From: Pseudoduganella flava
GTDB taxonomy: Bacteria; Pseudomonadota; Gammaproteobacteria; Burkholderiales; Burkholderiaceae_D
DNA: 64,000 bases
Direction: 5' to 3'
Assembly: GCF_007830495.1 (NCBI RefSeq)
Contig: NZ_VLKW01000009.1
Coordinates: 62,001-126,000, forward strand
Part shown: piece by piece, positions 19,807 through 28,941 of the stretch
Position numbering within the stretch: the first letter of the stretch is position 1
Layout of the letters: the number at the start of each line of letters is the position of its first letter
Program-made: the position numbers and the translations under genes
The notes under the pieces: generated by a model
Seen by the model: only the letters and a program-made list of their open reading frames with translations
What the model was told of the DNA's origin: nothing
Databases searched by the model: none

Positions 19807-19943
19807 TTATAGCCGGCGTACCGCTGAGCAGCCGCTCGCTAAGAGTGCTGATCGTGCGGCCTTATTGTACCGTCTTAATATAAAGGGCGCGGAGGGAGCC
19901 TGGCGATATTGGCATTGTTGGTTCGATAACGCAAACGAAACAT

Positions 19944-19965
19944 TGTGAAGTTTCTGTGAAGAATT
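19944..19965 (+). promoter_or_regulatory. Tandem 11-bp direct repeat, probable OmpR-type regulator box
   Basis: TGTGAAGTTTC is followed immediately by TGTGAAGAATT. The 11-base period and identical 7-base heads are what OmpR/PhoB-family dimers bind. It lies 57 bases upstream of the sensor kinase ATG in an AT-rich gap, so autoregulation by the co-encoded regulator is a reasonable inference. Confidence 0.5.
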
Positions 19966-20022
19966 AAACTGTCGCGCGGGCGAGGGCTTGTACCGAATTA
20001 GTTGCCGTGGCTAAATGTCGGG

Positions 20023-21462
20023 ATGTTAATACTCGGCATCAGGATCGGCATCACCACGCGGCTGTTCTGCGCGTTGCTCGTCGTCAGCGTGCTGACGGCG
20101 CTCGGTGTCGGCCTGGGCACCCGCTGGAGCTTCCAGCGCGGCTTCCAGGGCTACCTGAACGAGGTGGAGGCACGGCGCATGGAGGCGATGGCGTTCGAAC
20201 TGGCGCGCGCCTACCGGGAACACGGCAACTGGGACTTCATCCGCGGCAACCAGGGCGCATGGGAGCGCTACACCGGCGCGATCGGCCGCGAGCGCGCCAC
20301 CGCGCCGCTGGCCGGCGACACGTCGATCCACCACGAGGGCGGCGATTCGATCTACTACGCCGTGCCCGGCCGCGGGCCGCGCCGCCTGGCGCTGTACGAC
20401 ATGGACGGCGCCCACCTGGCCGGCAACCACCAGACCGAAGGCGACATGCCGCTGCGCTACCAGCGCGTGCTGGTCGACGGCCGGCAGGTCGCGACCCTGG
20501 TCGGCGCGCCGCTGCGCGGCCTGTCGGAAGAGGCGGAGCAGGGCTTCCTCGTGCAGCAGCAGCGCGACAGCGCGCTGATCGGCCTGGCCACGCTGGCGCT
20601 GGCGGCGCTGGCCGCGATGCTGCTGGCGCGGAGCTTTGTCGCGCCGACCCGGCGGCTGACGGTCGCCGCCGCGAAGGTGGCGGCCGGCGACTACGGCGTG
20701 CGGGTGCCGGACGGCGGCCGCGACGAACTGGCCACGTTGGCGCGCAACTTCAACAGCATGACGGCGACGCTGGAAAGCAACGAGGCCCTGCGCCGCCACT
20801 TCATGGCCGACATCTCGCACGAGCTGCGCACGCCGCTCGCCGTGCTGCAGGCCCAGCTCGAAGCGATGGAGGACGGCATCGAGCCGATGAACCAGCGCAG
20901 CGTGACGCTGCTGACGGAAGAGGTGGCGACCCTGTCGCGCCTGATCGAGGACATGCGCCAGATCACGCTGACGGACGCCGGCGTGTTCGACTACCACATC
21001 GCGCCGCTGGACCTGGCCCAGCTGGTCGGCGCCGAACTGGCGAAGTGGCGCGATCCGCTGGCGGTCGCCCGCACCGCCGTGTACGCGGAGCTGCCGGAAC
21101 ACCTGACGACGCGCGGCGACACGATCCGCCTGCGCCAACTGTTGCGCAACCTGTTCACGAACCTGCTGCGCCATGCCGAAGGGGCCACGCGCGTGGCGCT
21201 GCTGCTGAAGCGCGAGGACGGCCACGCCGTGCTCACGTTCGCCGATGACGGCCGCGGCGTGCCGCACGAGGCGCTGACGATGCTGTTCGAGCGCTTCTGG
21301 CGCGGCGACAGCTCGCGCAGCCGCGGCACCGGCGGCAGCGGCCTGGGGCTGGCGATCTGCCGCAGCATCGCCGAGGCGCATGGCGGCACGATCGCGGCCG
21401 GCGCCACGCTGGGCGGCGGCCTGACGATCACGTTGCGCCTGCCGCTGGAGGAGCCGGCATGA
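20023..21462 (+). CDS. Membrane sensor histidine kinase (BaeS-like)
   Basis: This 479-aa kinase has TM1 near residues 7-27, a periplasmic region of about 150 residues, TM2 near 185-205, then HAMP and a HisKA domain with the phospho-acceptor in DISHELRTPLAVL. The HATPase domain shows LRNLFTNLLRHAEG, DDGRGVPHE and GGSGLGLAICRSI. The architecture is that of BaeS/envelope-stress sensors. The upstream frame is open from a TTG at 20002, but the ATG at 20023 begins the hydrophobic leader neatly and is preferred; no good Shine-Dalgarno is visible for either. It overlaps the response regulator by four bases (ATGA). Its signal is unknown, but the dehydrogenase operon 30 bases past the regulator is a likely target. 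Confidence 0.92.
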   Translation: MLILGIRIGITTRLFCALLVVSVLTALGVGLGTRWSFQRGFQGYLNEVEARRMEAMAFELARAYREHGNWDFIRGNQGAWERYTGAIGRERATAPLAGDTSIHHEGGDSIYYAVPGRGPRRLALYDMDGAHLAGNHQTEGDMPLRYQRVLVDGRQVATLVGAPLRGLSEEAEQGFLVQQQRDSALIGLATLALAALAAMLLARSFVAPTRRLTVAAAKVAAGDYGVRVPDGGRDELATLARNFNSMTATLESNEALRRHFMADISHELRTPLAVLQAQLEAMEDGIEPMNQRSVTLLTEEVATLSRLIEDMRQITLTDAGVFDYHIAPLDLAQLVGAELAKWRDPLAVARTAVYAELPEHLTTRGDTIRLRQLLRNLFTNLLRHAEGATRVALLLKREDGHAVLTFADDGRGVPHEALTMLFERFWRGDSSRSRGTGGSGLGLAICRSIAEAHGGTIAAGATLGGGLTITLRLPLEEPA

Positions 21463-22124
21463 GCGCCGCCCAGCACGTGCTGGTGGTCGAGGACGAGCTG
21501 CGGCTGGCCCGCCTGCTCGTGTCGTACTTGGAAGCGGCCGGGTACCGCGCCACCGCGCTGCACGACGGCCGCCGCGTGCAGTCGCTCGTCGCGGCCGGCG
21601 GCGTCGACCTGGTGCTGCTGGACTGGATGCTGCCCGGTGTCGACGGCATGACGTTATGCCGCGCGCTGCGTGCAGGCGGCGACCTGCCCGTGATCATGAT
21701 GACGGCCCGCGCCGCCGAGGAAGACCGCCTGGAAGGCCTCGACAGCGGGGCCGACGACTACATCTGCAAGCCGTTCAGCCCCCGCGAAGTGGTGGCCCGC
21801 GTGCGCGCCGTGCTGCGCCGCCGCCCGCCGCAGGCGACGCCGCGCGCCGGCCTGCACATCGACGCGCTGGCGCTGCGTGCCTTCGTCGACGGCCGCGAGC
21901 TGGCGCTGACGCCAGTCGAATTCCGCCTGCTGAAGGTGCTGCGCGACAGCCCCGGCGTGGCACGCACCCGCGACGAGCTGCGCGCCAACGTGTATGCGGA
22001 CCACCGCGTCGTCAGCGACCGCACGATCGATGCGCACGTGAAGAACCTGCGCCGCAAGCTCGGCGAAGCCGGCCTGCCCGATGCCATCGCAGCCGTCTAC
22101 GGGATCGGCTATCGCTGGCTGTAG
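21459..22124 (+). CDS. OmpR-family response regulator (BaeR-like)
   Basis: This 221-aa regulator has a receiver domain at 5-120 with acidic pocket Glu11/Asp12, phospho-acceptor Asp55 (LLDWMLPG), Thr82 and Lys104. A winged-helix DNA-binding domain follows at 125-220 (ALTPVEFRLLKVLRDSPG, SDRTIDAHVKNLRRKLG, YGIGYRW). It is the cognate partner of the overlapping kinase gene. It probably binds the tandem 11-bp repeat upstream of the kinase gene and may control the dehydrogenase genes that follow. Confidence 0.95.
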   Translation: MSAAQHVLVVEDELRLARLLVSYLEAAGYRATALHDGRRVQSLVAAGGVDLVLLDWMLPGVDGMTLCRALRAGGDLPVIMMTARAAEEDRLEGLDSGADDYICKPFSPREVVARVRAVLRRRPPQATPRAGLHIDALALRAFVDGRELALTPVEFRLLKVLRDSPGVARTRDELRANVYADHRVVSDRTIDAHVKNLRRKLGEAGLPDAIAAVYGIGYRWL

Positions 22125-22154
22125 TCCCACTTTCAACCCACGACCGGAGACAGC

Positions 22155-22877
22155 ATGTCGGACGACAAGCAACCCACTTCGCGGCGAAGTCTCATCAAGA
22201 GCCTCGTCTTCCTGCCACTTGGCGCGGCCGCCGGTGCCGGCGCCGTGCGCGCGCTCGATGCCAGCGCGGCCGGCCCGGCGCCGGAAGGCCAGCCGGAAGC
22301 CTACACGCCCACGTTCTTCACGAGCGCGGAATGGCGCTTCGTGCACGCGGCCTGCGACCGCCTGATCCCGCACGACGAGCACGGCCCTGGTGCCGTCGAA
22401 ATGAACGTGCCGCGCTTCCTCGACAAGCACATGCAGACGCCGTACGCGGCCGGCGACATCTGGTACATGCAGGGCCCGTTCGTGAAGGCCGCGCCGGAGT
22501 TCGGCTACCAGGGCAAGCTCGCGCTGCGCGACATCGTCCGCGTCGGCATCAAGGCGTTCGATGCCCACGTAGGCCGCGAATTTGCCGGCAAGGCGTTCGC
22601 CGACCTGGACGGCAAGCAGCAGGATGCGCTGCTGCAGGCGGCCGAGAAGGGCGACCTGAAGTTCGACGACATCTCGGCCAAGCTGTTCTTCTCGACCCTG
22701 CTGGCCGAGGTGCGCAACGGCTACTTCGCCGACCCGCGCCATGGCGGCAACCAGAACATGGGCGCGTGGAAGATGATCGGCTACCCCGGCATGCGCGCCG
22801 ACTACCTCGACTGGGTCGAGGTACGCGACAAACCGTATCCGATCGGCCCGGTGGACCTGGCCGGCCGGCGCGGATAA
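22155..22877 (+). CDS. Small (gluconate 2-dehydrogenase subunit 3-type) subunit of a GMC dehydrogenase
   Basis: This 240-aa protein has a twin-arginine leader (SRRSLIKSLVFLPLG) and the subunit-3 landmarks FTSAEWRFVHAACDRLIPHDEHGPGA and NMGAWKMIGYPG. In such complexes the small subunit supplies the Tat signal and escorts the leaderless flavoprotein across the membrane. The next gene indeed lacks a signal peptide, consistent with that hitchhiker model. GGAGA lies five bases before the ATG. The order small subunit, flavoprotein, triheme cytochrome matches FAD-glucose dehydrogenase of Burkholderia and gluconate 2-dehydrogenase. Confidence 0.92.
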   Translation: MSDDKQPTSRRSLIKSLVFLPLGAAAGAGAVRALDASAAGPAPEGQPEAYTPTFFTSAEWRFVHAACDRLIPHDEHGPGAVEMNVPRFLDKHMQTPYAAGDIWYMQGPFVKAAPEFGYQGKLALRDIVRVGIKAFDAHVGREFAGKAFADLDGKQQDALLQAAEKGDLKFDDISAKLFFSTLLAEVRNGYFADPRHGGNQNMGAWKMIGYPGMRADYLDWVEVRDKPYPIGPVDLAGRRG

Positions 22878-22889
22878 GGAGAATCGAAG

Positions 22890-24665
22890 ATGACCATCGT
22901 AAAGAACAAAGTGGATGCCGTGATCGTCGGCGCCGGCTGGACCGGCGCGATCATGGCCAAGGAATTGACGGATGCGGGCCTGTCCGTCGTCGTGCTGGAA
23001 CGGGGTCCGGACCGCGACACGCAGCCGGACTTCTCGTACCCGCGCGTCGTCGACGAGCTGGAAGGCTCCGTGCACCGCAAGTACCTGCAGGCGCTGTCGA
23101 AGGAAACCGTGACGATCCGCCACGGCATCGCCGACACGGCCGTGCCGTACCGCCAAATGGGGTCGTTCAAGCCGGGCACGGGCGTCGGCGGCGCCGGCTC
23201 GCACTGGTCCGGCTGCCATTTCCGTGCGCTGCCGGAAGACTTCAAGGTGCGCAGCAACCTGGAGCAGCGCTACGGCAAGAAATTCATCCCATCGAACATG
23301 ACGGTGCAGGATTTCCCGATCACGTACGAAGACCTGGAACCGCACTTCGACCACTTCGAGTACGTGTGCGGCACGAGCGGCAAGGCCGGCGTCATCGACG
23401 GTAAATATATCGAAGGCGGCAACCCGTTCGAAGGCTCCCGCTCGCGCGACTACGCGCTGGGCCCGAATCCGAACTACCTGGGCGCCGAGTGGTTCTACAA
23501 GGCCGCGAAAGAGATGGGCTACCACCCGTATCCGATCCCCGCGTCGAACGCTTCCGCGCCGTACACGAACCCGTACGGCTGCCAGATGGGGCCCTGTAAT
23601 TTCTGCGGCTTCTGCTCGGACTACGGCTGCCTGAACTACTCGAAGGCGAGCCCGAATGCGTGCATCTTCCCGGCCATTCGCGGCCGCGAGAATTTCGAGC
23701 TGCGCACCCTGGCGCAGGTGCTGAAAGTGAACCTGACGGCCGACAACAAGAAGGCCACCGGCGTCACCTACCTCGACGCGCAGGGCCGCGAGACGGAGCA
23801 GCCGGCCGACCTCGTGCTGCTGTGCGCGTTCTCGCTGTTCAACGTGCACATGATGCTGGTCTCCGGCATCGGCACGCCATACGACCCCGTCACGAAGACG
23901 GGCACCGTGGGCCGCAACTACTCGTACCAGAACCTGAACCGCGTCGTGCTGTTCTTCGACGAATCCGTGCAGGCCAACCCGTTCATCGGCATCGGCGGCG
24001 GCGGCGCCACGTTCGACGACTTGAACGGCAACCGCAACGACAGCGCCAAGAGCGGCTACATCGGCGGCGGCATCATCTGGGCGCGCCAGCCCGGCGCCGG
24101 CCCGGTGCGCGGCATCCAGACGGCGCCCGGCGTGCCGAACTGGGGCAGCGCGTGGAAGCAGGGCGTCAAGGAAGCGTTCCGCCACTCGTTCTACTACGAG
24201 GTGCAGGGCTCGTGCATGTCCTACGACGATGCCTACCTGGACCTGGACCCGACCTACAAGGATGCCTTCGGCCGGCCGCTGCTGCGCATGACGTTCGACT
24301 GGCACGACAACGAGATCAAGGCGTCCCAATACCTCGTCGAAAAGGCCACCGACATGTGCAAGGTGCTGGGCCCGAAGGCGATGAAGGGCGATGCGAAGAA
24401 GGACGGCGCGCACTACAACGTGACGCAGTACCAGAGCACGCACACGTGCGGCGGCGCGATCATGGGCAGCGACCCGAAGACGTCCGCGCTGAACCGCTAC
24501 CTGCAATCGTGGGACGTGTCGAACGTGTTCGCTCCGGGCGCCAACGCCTTCCCGCAAAACAATGGCTACAACCCGACCGGCATGGTGGGCGCGCTGGCGT
24601 ACTGGTGCGCCACGGCGATCCGCGAGCAGTACCTGAAGAACCCCGGCCCGCTGGTGCACGCATAA
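22890..24665 (+). CDS. GMC-family FAD dehydrogenase, catalytic subunit
   Basis: This 591-aa flavoprotein has an N-terminal ADP-binding fold (VIVGAGWTGAIMAKEL, with Glu of VVLERG binding ribose). It also has the Cys-rich strip GCQMGPCNFCGFCSDYGC typical of membrane-associated gluconate/glucose dehydrogenases; in FAD-glucose dehydrogenase this region holds a 3Fe-4S cluster. The C-terminal active-site region has STHTCGG and the His/Asn-type NNGYNPTG. It oxidises a sugar, sugar acid or polyol in the periplasm and passes electrons to the cytochrome subunit encoded 9 bases downstream. The exact substrate (glucose, gluconate, sorbitol or another) cannot be assigned from sequence. Confidence 0.93.
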   Translation: MTIVKNKVDAVIVGAGWTGAIMAKELTDAGLSVVVLERGPDRDTQPDFSYPRVVDELEGSVHRKYLQALSKETVTIRHGIADTAVPYRQMGSFKPGTGVGGAGSHWSGCHFRALPEDFKVRSNLEQRYGKKFIPSNMTVQDFPITYEDLEPHFDHFEYVCGTSGKAGVIDGKYIEGGNPFEGSRSRDYALGPNPNYLGAEWFYKAAKEMGYHPYPIPASNASAPYTNPYGCQMGPCNFCGFCSDYGCLNYSKASPNACIFPAIRGRENFELRTLAQVLKVNLTADNKKATGVTYLDAQGRETEQPADLVLLCAFSLFNVHMMLVSGIGTPYDPVTKTGTVGRNYSYQNLNRVVLFFDESVQANPFIGIGGGGATFDDLNGNRNDSAKSGYIGGGIIWARQPGAGPVRGIQTAPGVPNWGSAWKQGVKEAFRHSFYYEVQGSCMSYDDAYLDLDPTYKDAFGRPLLRMTFDWHDNEIKASQYLVEKATDMCKVLGPKAMKGDAKKDGAHYNVTQYQSTHTCGGAIMGSDPKTSALNRYLQSWDVSNVFAPGANAFPQNNGYNPTGMVGALAYWCATAIREQYLKNPGPLVHA

Positions 24666-24674
24666 GGATCATCG

Positions 24675-26021
24675 ATGAAGACAACAACCAAACGTGCACT
24701 CGCCATCGTGCTGGGCCTGGCCGTGGTGGCCGTCGGCGGCGCCGCGCTGGTGGCAGCGCTGCCGACCGACACGCGGGCGATCGGCCCCGGCGCCGAAACG
24801 CAGCCAACCGACCAGTTGATCGCCGCCGGCCGCTACATCGCCACCGCGTCGGACTGCATCGCCTGCCATACGGCACCGGGCGGCAAGCCGTTCGCCGGCG
24901 GCCTGAAGATGGCCACGCCGATCGGCGCGCTGTACAGCTCCAACATCACGCCGGACAAGAAGACGGGCATCGGCAACTTCAGCCTGAACGACTTCGACCG
25001 CGCGGTACGGCACGGCATCACGCCGGCCGGCGGCACGCTGTATCCGGCGATGCCGTATCCGTCGTACGCGAAGATGACGGACGCCGACCTGCGCGCGCTG
25101 TATGCGTACTTCATGCAGGGCGTGGCGCCGGTCGAATCGGCGAACCGCACGGCGGACATCCGCTGGCCGCTGTCGATGCGCTGGCCGCTGGCGCTGTGGC
25201 GCAAGGCGTTCGCGCCGCCGGTCGCCACGATCCCCGTCGACCGTTACCAGAGCGCGGCGCTGGCACGCGGGGCCTACCTCGTGCAAAGCCTCGGCCACTG
25301 CGGCGCATGCCACACGCCGCGCGCCACGACGATGCAGGAACTGGCGCAGGACGAGTCGTCGCCCCATTACCTGGCCGGCGGCGCGGTGATCGACGGCTGG
25401 CTCGCCGTCAACCTGCGCGGCGACGCGGCCGACGGCCTGGGGCGCTGGAGCGAACGTGACATCGCCGATACGCTGGCGAAGGCGCGCAATGCCCATGCGG
25501 CCGTCGTCGGCACGCCGATGGCGGACGTGGTTGCGCAAAGCACGCAGCACCTGACGGACGCGGACCGGCAAGCGATGGCCACCTACCTGAAGTCGCTGCC
25601 CGCGGTCGGGCAGGGCAAGGCGACGTTCGCCGCCAGCGAGGCGACGGCGCGCGCGCTGCGCGCCGGGAATGAGGAGAACCGGGGCGCGCAGCTGTACGTC
25701 GACAACTGCGCCGCGTGCCACCGCACCGATGCGAAGTCGAATGCCGTCACGTTCCCTGCGCTGGCCGGCAATCCCTCCGTGCTGGCGGACGACCCGGCGT
25801 CGCTGATCCGTCTGGTGCTGGCGGGCAGCGCGCTGCCGACGACGGGCAAGGCGCCGTCGAACCTGGGCATGCCGGGCTTTGCCTGGCGCCTGTCGGACGA
25901 AGAGACCGCACAACTGGTCACCTTCGTGCGCACCAGCTGGGGCAACCAGGCCCCGGCCGCGACGGCATCGGCCGTGGCGAAGGTACGCAAACAGCTCGAT
26001 GCGGAACATGCGTCGCGCTGA
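24675..26021 (+). CDS. Membrane-anchored triheme cytochrome c subunit of the GMC dehydrogenase
   Basis: This 448-aa protein has an N-terminal hydrophobic segment (residues 7-29) that serves as signal or anchor. Three CxxCH heme c motifs lie at 61-65 (CIACH), 209-213 (CGACH) and 345-349 (CAACH). It takes electrons from the flavoprotein and passes them to ubiquinone or a terminal oxidase. It is the last gene of the operon, with a terminator about 90 bases downstream. Length and heme count fit the beta subunit of FAD-glucose dehydrogenase and the gluconate 2-dehydrogenase cytochrome. Confidence 0.94.
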   Translation: MKTTTKRALAIVLGLAVVAVGGAALVAALPTDTRAIGPGAETQPTDQLIAAGRYIATASDCIACHTAPGGKPFAGGLKMATPIGALYSSNITPDKKTGIGNFSLNDFDRAVRHGITPAGGTLYPAMPYPSYAKMTDADLRALYAYFMQGVAPVESANRTADIRWPLSMRWPLALWRKAFAPPVATIPVDRYQSAALARGAYLVQSLGHCGACHTPRATTMQELAQDESSPHYLAGGAVIDGWLAVNLRGDAADGLGRWSERDIADTLAKARNAHAAVVGTPMADVVAQSTQHLTDADRQAMATYLKSLPAVGQGKATFAASEATARALRAGNEENRGAQLYVDNCAACHRTDAKSNAVTFPALAGNPSVLADDPASLIRLVLAGSALPTTGKAPSNLGMPGFAWRLSDEETAQLVTFVRTSWGNQAPAATASAVAKVRKQLDAEHASR

Positions 26022-26112
26022 CTGGATGGAAAGCAACAAAATTCACCAATAAACAGTTTATACACGGCAACTTTGTGATAGACTTGCAGTAATTGTTGCG
26101 ATGCAACAAGCA

Positions 26113-26148
26113 GGCGGTGCAACGGTGATCCCGGGGCACCGCCGTTTT
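26113..26148 (+). terminator. Terminator after the dehydrogenase operon
   Basis: A 7-bp stem, GGCGGTG (26113-26119) with CACCGCC (26137-26143), is followed by GTTTTC. The loop is long (17 bases), so termination may be partial. Confidence 0.6.
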
Positions 26149-26212
26149 CACTTTCTGGACGGGCAAAGCGCGACGATCAAGTGCAATGCACCAAATTTAC
26201 GGATAGATAATC

Positions 26213-27805
26213 ATGATTAAACGGTTGACAATTCGCCTGCGGCTGATCGCCTGCATGGCCTTTCTCGGCATCCTGCTCGTCGTCATCGGCGGCGTCGGCA
26301 TCAACGGTATCCGGACCGTGAATGCTGCACTGCAAGATGTGTATCAGAAGCAGATGGCGTCGGCGCTGAAGCTGGCGGAGGCGAAGAATTTCCTCAACCG
26401 TTCCCGGTTCGTCATCGACCGCGGCGTGTTCCATCCGGAAGCGCCGGACCTGGAAAAAACGCTGGGCCGTGCGGACGGCTTCATCAAGGATGCCGACAAG
26501 TCGTGGCGCGAATACCTGGCGATGCCGATGGATGACGACGAGCGCGCGCTGACGGCCGACCTCGACGCCAAGCGCACCGCCTACATCGACAACGGCCTGC
26601 GCGGCCTGATGGACGCGATCCGCTCGAAAGACACGGCCCGTATCGACGAGCTGGCGATGAAGAAGCTGACGCCGATGTTCTCGACGTTCGATGCCGCGTC
26701 GAACAAGCTCGAGCAATACCAGATGAAATCGGCGGCCGAGCACTTCGCCGAAAGCCAGTCGTTCTACGACGGCGTGCTGAAAGGCTTCACGGCGGCCATC
26801 GCGATCGGCCTGATCGTGATCGTCGGCGCGACGATCGTGCTGCTGCGCGCGATCATGAACCCGCTCGACGAGGCACTGGGCCACTTCGATGCGATCGCCG
26901 CCGGCAACCTGGCCGACCGCATCGCCGTCACGTCGCATGACGAGATGGGCAACCTGCTGGCCGGCCTGTCGAAGATGCAGCAGCAACTGGCGGCCACGGT
27001 GCAGAGCGTGCGCCACGGCAGCAGCGCGATCGCGGTAGCGAGCCATGAAATCTCGGCCGGCAATGCCGACCTGTCGCGCCGCACCGAGCAGCAGGCCGCA
27101 AGCCTGGAAGAAACCGCGTCGTCGCTGGAAGAGCTGACGTCGACCGTGCGCCAGAACGCCGACAACGCGCGTCAGGCGAACCAGCTGGCGTTGACGGCAT
27201 CGTCGGTGGCCGGCAAGGGCGGCCAGCTGGTGTCGCAGGTGGTCGACACGATGGACACGATCAATACGAGTTCGAAACGCATCGTCGACATCATCGCCGT
27301 CATCGATGGCATCGCGTTCCAGACCAACATCCTCGCATTGAACGCCGCCGTGGAAGCGGCGCGTGCGGGCGAGCAGGGCCGCGGCTTCGCCGTCGTCGCT
27401 TCCGAGGTGCGCAACCTGGCCCAGCGCTCGGCCGCCGCCGCGAAGGAAATCAAGGAACTGATCACGGCATCGGTCAATCAGGTGGAAGCGGGCACGCAGC
27501 TGGTCGGCAAGGCCGGCAGCACGATGGACGAGATCGTGACGAGCGTCGAGAAGGTCACGACGATCATGTCCGACATCATGCTGGCGGGCGAAGAGCAGAG
27601 CGCCGGCATCGACCAGATCAACCAGGCCATCGCACAGATGGACGAGGCCACGCAGCAGAACGCCGCGCTGGTCGAGGAAGCGGCGGCCGCCGCCGAATCG
27701 ATGCGCCAGCAGGCGGCCCAGCTGGAAGAGCTGGTCAGCACGTTCCGGCTGGAAGGTGCGCCGTCCTCCGGCCGCTCGTCCAACCGCGCGCTGGCGCTGT
27801 ACTGA
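26213..27805 (+). CDS. Methyl-accepting chemotaxis protein (Tar/Tsr-like)
   Basis: This 530-aa receptor has TM1 at about 10-31, a periplasmic four-helix ligand domain, TM2 at about 187-210, HAMP at 212-265 and the long cytoplasmic coiled-coil domain. The hairpin tip NILALNAAVEAARAGEQGRG binds CheA/CheW. The C-terminus (SNRALALY) lacks the NWETF-type CheR-docking pentapeptide, so adaptation would depend on other receptors. The ligand is unknown. It is not near other chemotaxis genes and is transcribed alone. Confidence 0.95.
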   Translation: MIKRLTIRLRLIACMAFLGILLVVIGGVGINGIRTVNAALQDVYQKQMASALKLAEAKNFLNRSRFVIDRGVFHPEAPDLEKTLGRADGFIKDADKSWREYLAMPMDDDERALTADLDAKRTAYIDNGLRGLMDAIRSKDTARIDELAMKKLTPMFSTFDAASNKLEQYQMKSAAEHFAESQSFYDGVLKGFTAAIAIGLIVIVGATIVLLRAIMNPLDEALGHFDAIAAGNLADRIAVTSHDEMGNLLAGLSKMQQQLAATVQSVRHGSSAIAVASHEISAGNADLSRRTEQQAASLEETASSLEELTSTVRQNADNARQANQLALTASSVAGKGGQLVSQVVDTMDTINTSSKRIVDIIAVIDGIAFQTNILALNAAVEAARAGEQGRGFAVVASEVRNLAQRSAAAAKEIKELITASVNQVEAGTQLVGKAGSTMDEIVTSVEKVTTIMSDIMLAGEEQSAGIDQINQAIAQMDEATQQNAALVEEAAAAAESMRQQAAQLEELVSTFRLEGAPSSGRSSNRALALY

Positions 27806-27811
27806 CGTGAT

Positions 27812-28825
27812 CTAAACGGTCACGACCACCTTGCCGAAGTGGCGGCCCTGGTCGACATACGTGTAGGCCTCGGCCGCCTGGTCGAACGTGAACACACGGT
27901 CGACCACCGGCTTGATGCGGGCCGCTTCCGTGAAGCGCACCAGGTCTTCCAGCATGACCCGGCTGCCGACGAAAATGCCGGACAGCCGCTTGGCACCGGC
28001 GATCAGTGAAATCGGATCGATCTGCGCGCCACCCAGGCCGCTCGTGATGCCGATGACGGCCACCGTGCCGCCCATCGCCGTCGCGGCGATCGACCGGGCC
28101 AGCGTGCCTTCGCCGCCCGTCTCCACCGTCAGGTCCACGCCGCGCCCGCCCGTCAGGCGCAGCACTTCCTCCTGCCATTCCGGCGTCGCACGGTAATTGA
28201 TCGTGCCGGCCGCGCCCAGTTCGCGCGCCCGTTCCAGCTTCTCGTCCGATGACGACGTGACGATCGCCGCCAGGCCCGCCGCGCGCGCCAGCTGCAACGC
28301 GATCACCGACACGCCGCCCGTCCCCAGCAGCAGTACCGATGCGCCGGGTTTCAGCCGGCCTGCGACGAACAGCGCGTTCCACGCCGTCGTGCCGGCGCAG
28401 GACAGCGTGGCCGCCTGCACGTAATCCATGTGCGCCGGCATGTGGGCCAGCGCCGCTTCGTCGGCGACGAAGGCTTCGGCCAGTGTGCCGTCGATGTGCG
28501 TGCCGAACGAGGCAGCCGTCTTGGCGGGTGTCGGTGCGCCGTCCGCCCAGCCGGGGAAGTAGGCGTGGATCACGCGGTCGCCCGGCTTGAAGCGCGTGAC
28601 GTGCGCGCCGACGGCGACGACGTCGCCGGCGCCGTCGCCCAGCGGCACCAGCGCCGCGGCGCCATGGCCGCCGTAGTTACCGCGGGCGAACATCAGATCG
28701 CGGTAATTCAGCGCCGCGGCGCGGGTGCGCACCAGCACCTGGTGGGGCAACGGGGTGGGGGTGTGGATGCCGATGCGGCGCAGGCCGGCGATGCCGTCGC
28801 CCGGTTGCAGTTGGTAGGCTTTCAT
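27812..28825 (-). CDS. Quinone-oxidoreductase-like MDR-family oxidoreductase
   Basis: This 337-aa protein has the medium-chain dehydrogenase/reductase layout: a GroES-like N-terminus (ALNYRDLMFARGNY) and a Rossmann domain with LLLGTGGVSVIALQLAR. The catalytic zinc Cys of alcohol dehydrogenases is replaced in the NYRDL region, which marks the zinc-free quinone-oxidoreductase/enoyl-reductase side of the superfamily. NADPH reduction of an alpha,beta-unsaturated carbonyl or quinone is expected. It is divergent from the LysR gene, 116 bases apart, and probably controlled by it. Its 3' end lies 6 bases from the convergent chemoreceptor gene. Confidence 0.9.
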   Translation of the reverse strand: MKAYQLQPGDGIAGLRRIGIHTPTPLPHQVLVRTRAAALNYRDLMFARGNYGGHGAAALVPLGDGAGDVVAVGAHVTRFKPGDRVIHAYFPGWADGAPTPAKTAASFGTHIDGTLAEAFVADEAALAHMPAHMDYVQAATLSCAGTTAWNALFVAGRLKPGASVLLLGTGGVSVIALQLARAAGLAAIVTSSSDEKLERARELGAAGTINYRATPEWQEEVLRLTGGRGVDLTVETGGEGTLARSIAATAMGGTVAVIGITSGLGGAQIDPISLIAGAKRLSGIFVGSRVMLEDLVRFTEAARIKPVVDRVFTFDQAAEAYTYVDQGRHFGKVVVTV

Positions 28826-28853
28826 GGTGTCCTTTCATGCGGTTGGATAGGCG

Positions 28854-28914
28854 TTGAACGCAGGACGCCAAGGTAACGTAGAATCTGCGGTTCCATTGGG
28901 GAGAGTTGCTCCCC
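28854..28914 (+). promoter_or_regulatory. LysR-gene promoter with overlapping operator-like palindrome
   Basis: TTGAAC (28854-28859) and TAGAAT (28879-28884) with a 19-base spacer form a plausible sigma-70 promoter for the LysR gene. A perfect dyad GGGGAG-AGTTG-CTCCCC (28898-28914) lies about 8 bases past the expected start site and 27 before the ATG, where bound regulator would block transcription. The element also lies in the shared control region of the divergent oxidoreductase. Confidence 0.5.
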
Positions 28915-28941
28915 TCATTGTCGCCATGGAGGATGCAATCG

